Shown here in pieces: positions 60,838-64,000 of a stretch of 64,000 nt of DNA. Position 1 is the stretch's first letter. Each line of letters starts with the position of its first letter. The stretch spans positions 248,001 to 312,000 of the forward strand of contig JAQTZB010000002.1 of NCBI GenBank assembly GCA_028688015.1, read 5' to 3'. The stretch is from Elusimicrobiales bacterium (GTDB lineage Bacteria; Elusimicrobiota; Elusimicrobia; Elusimicrobiales; UBA9959). Below the pieces are notes generated by a model. The model made no database searches, was not told the DNA's origin, and worked only from the letters and a program-made list of their open reading frames with translations. Position numbers and translations under genes: made by a program.

Positions 60838-61832
60838 AGGCGCTCGTCACCGGCGGCGGCGGCTTCCTCGGCGGGGCCATAGTGAAACTGCTGCTTGCCA
60901 ACGGCGTTTCCGTGCGGAACTTTTCCAGGGGAGAGTACCCGGAGCTGCGCGCCCTCGGGGTGGAATGCCTGCGCGGCGACCTGGCCGACGCTGACGCGGC
61001 CTCCGCGGCCTGCCGCGGCTGCGACACGGTCTTCCACGCCGCCGCCAAGGTAGACATGCTGGGCAGCCGCGAAGATTTCCACCGGACCAACGTGGCGGGG
61101 ACCCAGGCGCTGCTCAAAGGCGCCCGCGCAGCCGGGGTGGCGCGCTTCGTCTTCACCGGCTCGCCCAGCGTGGTCTTCAACGGTGCCGACGTGGAAGGCT
61201 GGGACGAGCGCGCCCCGTACCCCAAGCGCTTCGACTCGCCCTACTCAGAGACCAAGGCCCTGGCCGAGCAGCTGGTCCTTAACGCCAACGGCCCCGCCTT
61301 CTCCACTGTCTCGCTGCGTCCCCATCTGGTCTGGGGTCCCGGCGCCAACCACATAGTCTCCAACATCGTCGACAGCGGCCGCGCCAAAAAGCTTTTCCGC
61401 ATAGGCGAGCACAACAAGCTCGTCGACACCACCTACATAGCCGACGCCGCGCGGGCCCATTGGCTGGCGGCGCAGCGGCTGGCCCCGGGCGCGCCCTGCG
61501 CCGGCAAAGCGTATTTCGTCTCGCAGGGCGACCCGCGCCCCAACTGGGATATAATCAACCTGATCCTGTCGGCCGCAGGCCTGGCGCCGGTGACCAAGGT
61601 CCTGTCCTACCCTGCCGCCTATGCGGCGGCGCTGGCGCTGGAGACCTCGTGGCGGCTGGCCCGCTTCAGCGACGAGCCGCCTATCAACCGCTTCGTCCTC
61701 AAGCAGCTCACCACCGCGCACTGGTTCGACATCTCCGCCGCGCGGCGCGACCTGGGCTACGCCCCCTCCGTCACCATAGAGCAAGGCATTGAGAAATTAA
61801 AAGTTTGGTTCGACAGCAACGGCGGGAACTAG
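60834..61832 (+). CDS. oleD: OleD: NADPH-dependent 2-alkyl-3-oxoalkanoate reductase
   Basis: This 332-residue extended short-chain dehydrogenase starts at a GTG overlapping oleC by four bases. The Rossmann motif is VTGGGGFLGGAIV, followed by the DVVFH-like step FHAAAKVDM. The catalytic tyrosine and lysine are Tyr137 and Lys141 in SPYSETKALAEQ, as in OleD and 3-beta-HSD families, and FTGSPSVVFNG carries the serine. OleD reduces the beta-keto acid produced by OleA. It is the last gene of the ole block; its TAG stop shares the palindrome CTAG with the convergent tlyA stop. Confidence 0.92.
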   Translation: MKALVTGGGGFLGGAIVKLLLANGVSVRNFSRGEYPELRALGVECLRGDLADADAASAACRGCDTVFHAAAKVDMLGSREDFHRTNVAGTQALLKGARAAGVARFVFTGSPSVVFNGADVEGWDERAPYPKRFDSPYSETKALAEQLVLNANGPAFSTVSLRPHLVWGPGANHIVSNIVDSGRAKKLFRIGEHNKLVDTTYIADAARAHWLAAQRLAPGAPCAGKAYFVSQGDPRPNWDIINLILSAAGLAPVTKVLSYPAAYAAALALETSWRLARFSDEPPINRFVLKQLTTAHWFDISAARRDLGYAPSVTIEQGIEKLKVWFDSNGGN

Positions 61833-62563
61833 CGGGACTTCAGCAGCCAGAGGAACTCCAGGTTGCCTTTGGCGCCCTTTATCGGCGAGTCTATCAGCCC
61901 TTCTTCTTTTACCCCGGGCAAATTATCCTTCAGGAAGGCGCGCATGCCGTCCATCACTCCCAGGCGCGTCGCCTCGTCCTTCACTATGCCCTTGCGCAGA
62001 TCGGCGGCCTGCAGTTCGAACTGCGGCTTGACCAGCGCTATCACCCGCCCGCCCGGCGCCATGGCGCCGAAGACCGGGCCGAGGATCAGTTTCAGGGAAA
62101 TAAAGGAAACGTCGATGGCGCAGAGCCGCGGCTTCTCGGGGAACAGCTCCGGCTTCAGGAAGCGCGCGTTGGTCTGCGGCAGGAAGACCACGCGGGGATC
62201 GCTCTTGATCCGCTCGTGGATCTGCCCCTCCCCCACGTCCACGGCATAGACCAGCTTAGCCCCGGCCTGCAGGAAGCAGTCGGTGAAGCCGCCGGTGGCC
62301 ACGCCGACGTCCAGGCAAGCCAGCCCGGCGGGATCCAGCTTGAACGCGTCCAGCGCCCCTTTCAGTTTCAGCCCGCCGCGCGAGACATAAGGGCAGTCGC
62401 TCTTAACCAGTTCGACCAGGTCGTCCTCGCGCACGGCCTGCCCGGCCTTGTCGGCCGGCCGGCCGTTGACCGTCACCAGCCCGGCCATGATGGCGCGCAG
62501 GGCCTTCTCGCGGCTTTCGAACAGCCCGCGCTCCACGCACGCTACGTCGAGGCGCATCTTCAT
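61829..62563 (-). CDS. tlyA: TlyA-family RNA methyltransferase (S4 plus FtsJ-like)
   Basis: This 244-residue protein has the N-terminal S4 RNA-binding domain (RLDVACVERGLFESREKALRAIMAGLVTVNG) and then the linker YVSRGGLKLKGAL typical of TlyA. An FtsJ-like AdoMet domain follows with CLDVGVATGGFTDCFLQAGA and the catalytic K-D-K elements (RLCAIDVSFISL, ALVKPQFE). TlyA methylates rRNA 2'-hydroxyls and is also annotated as hemolysin A. Its gene ends head-on with oleD, the two stop codons sharing CTAG. It is preceded on the minus strand by a terminator at 62583-62613, so it needs its own promoter. Confidence 0.93.
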   Translation of the reverse strand: MKMRLDVACVERGLFESREKALRAIMAGLVTVNGRPADKAGQAVREDDLVELVKSDCPYVSRGGLKLKGALDAFKLDPAGLACLDVGVATGGFTDCFLQAGAKLVYAVDVGEGQIHERIKSDPRVVFLPQTNARFLKPELFPEKPRLCAIDVSFISLKLILGPVFGAMAPGGRVIALVKPQFELQAADLRKGIVKDEATRLGVMDGMRAFLKDNLPGVKEEGLIDSPIKGAKGNLEFLWLLKSR

Positions 62564-62582
62564 GCTGATATGTTACAAAATA

Positions 62583-62613
62583 AAAAAGGGCCCCCCCATA
62601 AAGGGCCCTTTTT
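62583..62613 (-). terminator. Intrinsic terminator downstream of the DUF2267-like gene
   Basis: AAGGGCCC (62586-62593) pairs with GGGCCCTT (62603-62610), flanked by an A-run and TTTTT. It is positioned 16 bases beyond the stop of the gene at 62629 on the minus strand. Confidence 0.88.
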
Positions 62614-62628
62614 CCGCCGCGCAGCGGC

Positions 62629-63273
62629 CTAGCGCTGGCGCGGGGCGGCCGTGCCCCAGAGCTCCCGAAGGCGCTCGGGGAAGTTGCGGCGCACGTCGTT
62701 CATCTCCCCGCGCGAGATATGCCGCTCCAGCACGCGCAGCACGCCGTTGGTGACGCGCAGCGGGTCCTCTCCGGCCGGCAGCTGCGCCGCTACCCGGTCC
62801 AGGAACTCGTCCGCGTTCTTTATCCTCTCCGGCTTATGCGCCGGCGTCCAGCCGGAATAGTACATGCCCATGATCAGCACCGGCATCTGCGCGGCGAACT
62901 CGGCGCACTCTTCCACCGGCAGCCGGTCGCGCATGGCGTGCAGCACGGCGCGCAGCGCCCGGTAGGCCTCGTTGAGGTTGGTGTAGTCCATCTCGGCCTG
63001 CACGTCCTGCAGCCAGGCGCGGGTCTTGGACAGCGCCTTGTCGAACAAGTGCGCGTTAGAGGCCTCGGTGACGGTGTCTGGCCAGGCGGCCGTTATCCTT
63101 TCGGCCTCCTGCCAGTCGCACTGCGCCGTGCCGGGCTTGCCCGAGCGGTGCTCCCAGATAGAGTGCGCCACCTGCCGCGTAGCCTCCTCCAGGTTGCCGC
63201 TCTTGAGGTAGTTGGCGTAAGCCTCGGTATAGGCGTGCCTGGCTACCACCGTAGTCCTGTTATTTTTGTTCAT
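62629..63273 (-). CDS. DUF2934-like plus DUF2267-like protein
   Basis: This 214-residue soluble protein has no signal peptide. The N-terminal third contains a DUF2934-like segment (VAHSIWEHRSGKPGTAQCDWQEAERI). The remainder matches the DUF2267 pattern: TNLNEAYRALRAVLHAMRDRLP, then EFAAQMPVLIMGMYYSGWTP and a second helical pair DPLRVTNGVLRVLERHISRGE..DVRRNFPERLRELW. Both domains occur in stress-related or regulatory proteins without known biochemical function. It has its own terminator and appears monocistronic. Confidence 0.72.
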   Translation of the reverse strand: MNKNNRTTVVARHAYTEAYANYLKSGNLEEATRQVAHSIWEHRSGKPGTAQCDWQEAERITAAWPDTVTEASNAHLFDKALSKTRAWLQDVQAEMDYTNLNEAYRALRAVLHAMRDRLPVEECAEFAAQMPVLIMGMYYSGWTPAHKPERIKNADEFLDRVAAQLPAGEDPLRVTNGVLRVLERHISRGEMNDVRRNFPERLRELWGTAAPRQR

Positions 63274-63413
63274 TTTACCCCCATGATGGCAACGGAGCCG
63301 CCGCGCCCTGGGCGCGGTGCCGGTTGCCTTACGTTAGTTTCGGGATATTGCTATCCCCCCAAGGCCATCTTACAAAATATGGCGGGGAGGGCAATAGACG
63401 TCAATGCGCCGCC

Positions 63414-64000
63414 TCACTTGGCGCAGCGCGCGTGGGACCGGGATTTTTTAGCTGCGCTGATAATATTGGTAACGAACTCCGGCATTGGGTTGCACTGACC
63501 CGTGAAAGCATGCTCGTCGTTCTGCGATTTGTCCATCCAGAACCAGCGGTTGCAGCCCTCCCCGGCCTTGTCGGGGTAGTTAACACCCAGTGAAGGGCAG
63601 GCGCCCAGACAATATAGTTCGAACTCGTCAGAATTCATCAGGCGCGTGCCCTGGCTGCGGCAAAAACTTACGGCTTCGTACCAAGTGCAGCGGCCGGCGG
63701 AACAGGGGCCCGTACCGCCGCCGGCGGCCGGAGCAGCTTCACCGCTCCCGCTTCCCGGTGCCTCACCCTTTGCTTCCGCCCTGGTGCCGGGCCCGCAATA
63801 GACTTGTGTCTTCCGGGTTTTCCTGTAGGCGTTAACGTAGCCGGTGCGGAACGAGACTCCCCAAGCCCGGCCCGCGCTTTCCTCCCTGTCGGCCCAGTAC
63901 CAGCCGGAGCACAGCGCGGAGGTCTTGCCGCCCAGGCACTTATCCTGCCAGGCTTGCAGCAACTGCTTTTCGGTGGGAAGGCTGCCGCCGCGGCCGGCGC
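63414..64000 (-). CDS. Cysteine-rich exported-like protein with DUF1566/FGE-like repeats (partial)
   Basis: The reading frame stays open past the right edge, so the N-terminus is missing; a TTG at 63962 is not a likely start. Visible are two related segments. One, GWYWADREESAGRAWGVSFRTGYVNAYRK, is like DUF1566/Lcl modules (W-S---Y-S--AW-V-F--G-V). The second begins CTWYEAVSFCRSQGTRLMNSDEFELYC and ends WFWMDKSQNDEHAF...HARCAK. A Gly/Ala/Ser-rich linker separates them. Eight or more cysteines suggest a disulfide-stabilised extracellular protein. Function is unknown. Confidence 0.65.
   Translation of the reverse strand, partial: AGRGGSLPTEKQLLQAWQDKCLGGKTSALCSGWYWADREESAGRAWGVSFRTGYVNAYRKTRKTQVYCGPGTRAEAKGEAPGSGSGEAAPAAGGGTGPCSAGRCTWYEAVSFCRSQGTRLMNSDEFELYCLGACPSLGVNYPDKAGEGCNRWFWMDKSQNDEHAFTGQCNPMPEFVTNIISAAKKSRSHARCAK

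Overview
This is a GC-rich window of about 64 kb from a double-membrane (Gram-negative-type) bacterium. It carries LptF/LptG permeases, TolC, several beta-barrel or exported proteins, a SprA-like giant outer-membrane protein, a PorV-like protein and a protein with a type IX-like C-terminal sorting domain. This mix, together with giant repetitive surface proteins, would fit Elusimicrobiota or a neighbouring FCB/PVC-like lineage. That placement is inference; no rRNA or other phylogenetic marker was analysed. No tRNA, rRNA, CRISPR array or insertion sequence was recognised.

Layout. 1-9319 (minus strand): dnaE, a CheY-like receiver overlapping its 3' end, a beta-barrel protein, a PPi-type phosphofructokinase, a membrane HAMP protein, TolC, a patatin-like lipase and an exported TPR protein cut by the left edge. 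9434-13288: an esterase with a starch-binding-like domain (minus), then a Nudix hydrolase and transketolase (plus), ended by a strong bidirectional terminator. 13299-15506: an lptG/lptF-type pair. 15628-21757: the SprA-like protein and a ComF-like phosphoribosyltransferase. 21758-22242: a 485-base non-coding stretch full of hairpins, including copy 1 of a structured repeat. 22243-27390: a GH13 enzyme, a Cache sensor-like protein, a GT39-like membrane protein and a TrmA/RlmD-type methyltransferase. 27449-37482 (minus): a tightly packed operon of a T9SS-tailed exported protein, a PorV-like protein, a coiled-coil/TPR protein and a 2244-residue repeat protein. 37597-41798 (minus): a CsgG/GNA1162-like lipoprotein, an unknown exported protein and an unusual PEP-utilising/dikinase-like enzyme.

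The most interesting region is 41941-61832 (plus strand). It holds a complete secondary-lipid (polyunsaturated fatty acid) synthase of the Pfa type: a PfaD-like enoyl reductase; PfaA with KS, MAT, four ACPs, KR and DH; and a PfaC-like protein with an internal PfaB-like AT. It is followed on the same strand by oleA, oleB, oleC and oleD, the head-to-head olefin pathway. Known chemistry of the two systems suggests that the Pfa synthase makes a polyunsaturated acyl chain. OleA would then condense two chains, OleD would reduce the beta-keto acid, OleC would form a beta-lactone and OleB would decarboxylate it to a long polyunsaturated hydrocarbon, as with the C31:9 hydrocarbon known from Shewanella. 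The physical linkage suggests a dedicated polyene-hydrocarbon pathway. Copy 2 of the structured repeat sits exactly between the pfa and ole halves.

61829-64000 (minus): a TlyA-type rRNA methyltransferase whose stop codon overlaps that of oleD, a DUF2934-DUF2267-like protein, and a cysteine-rich protein cut by the right edge.
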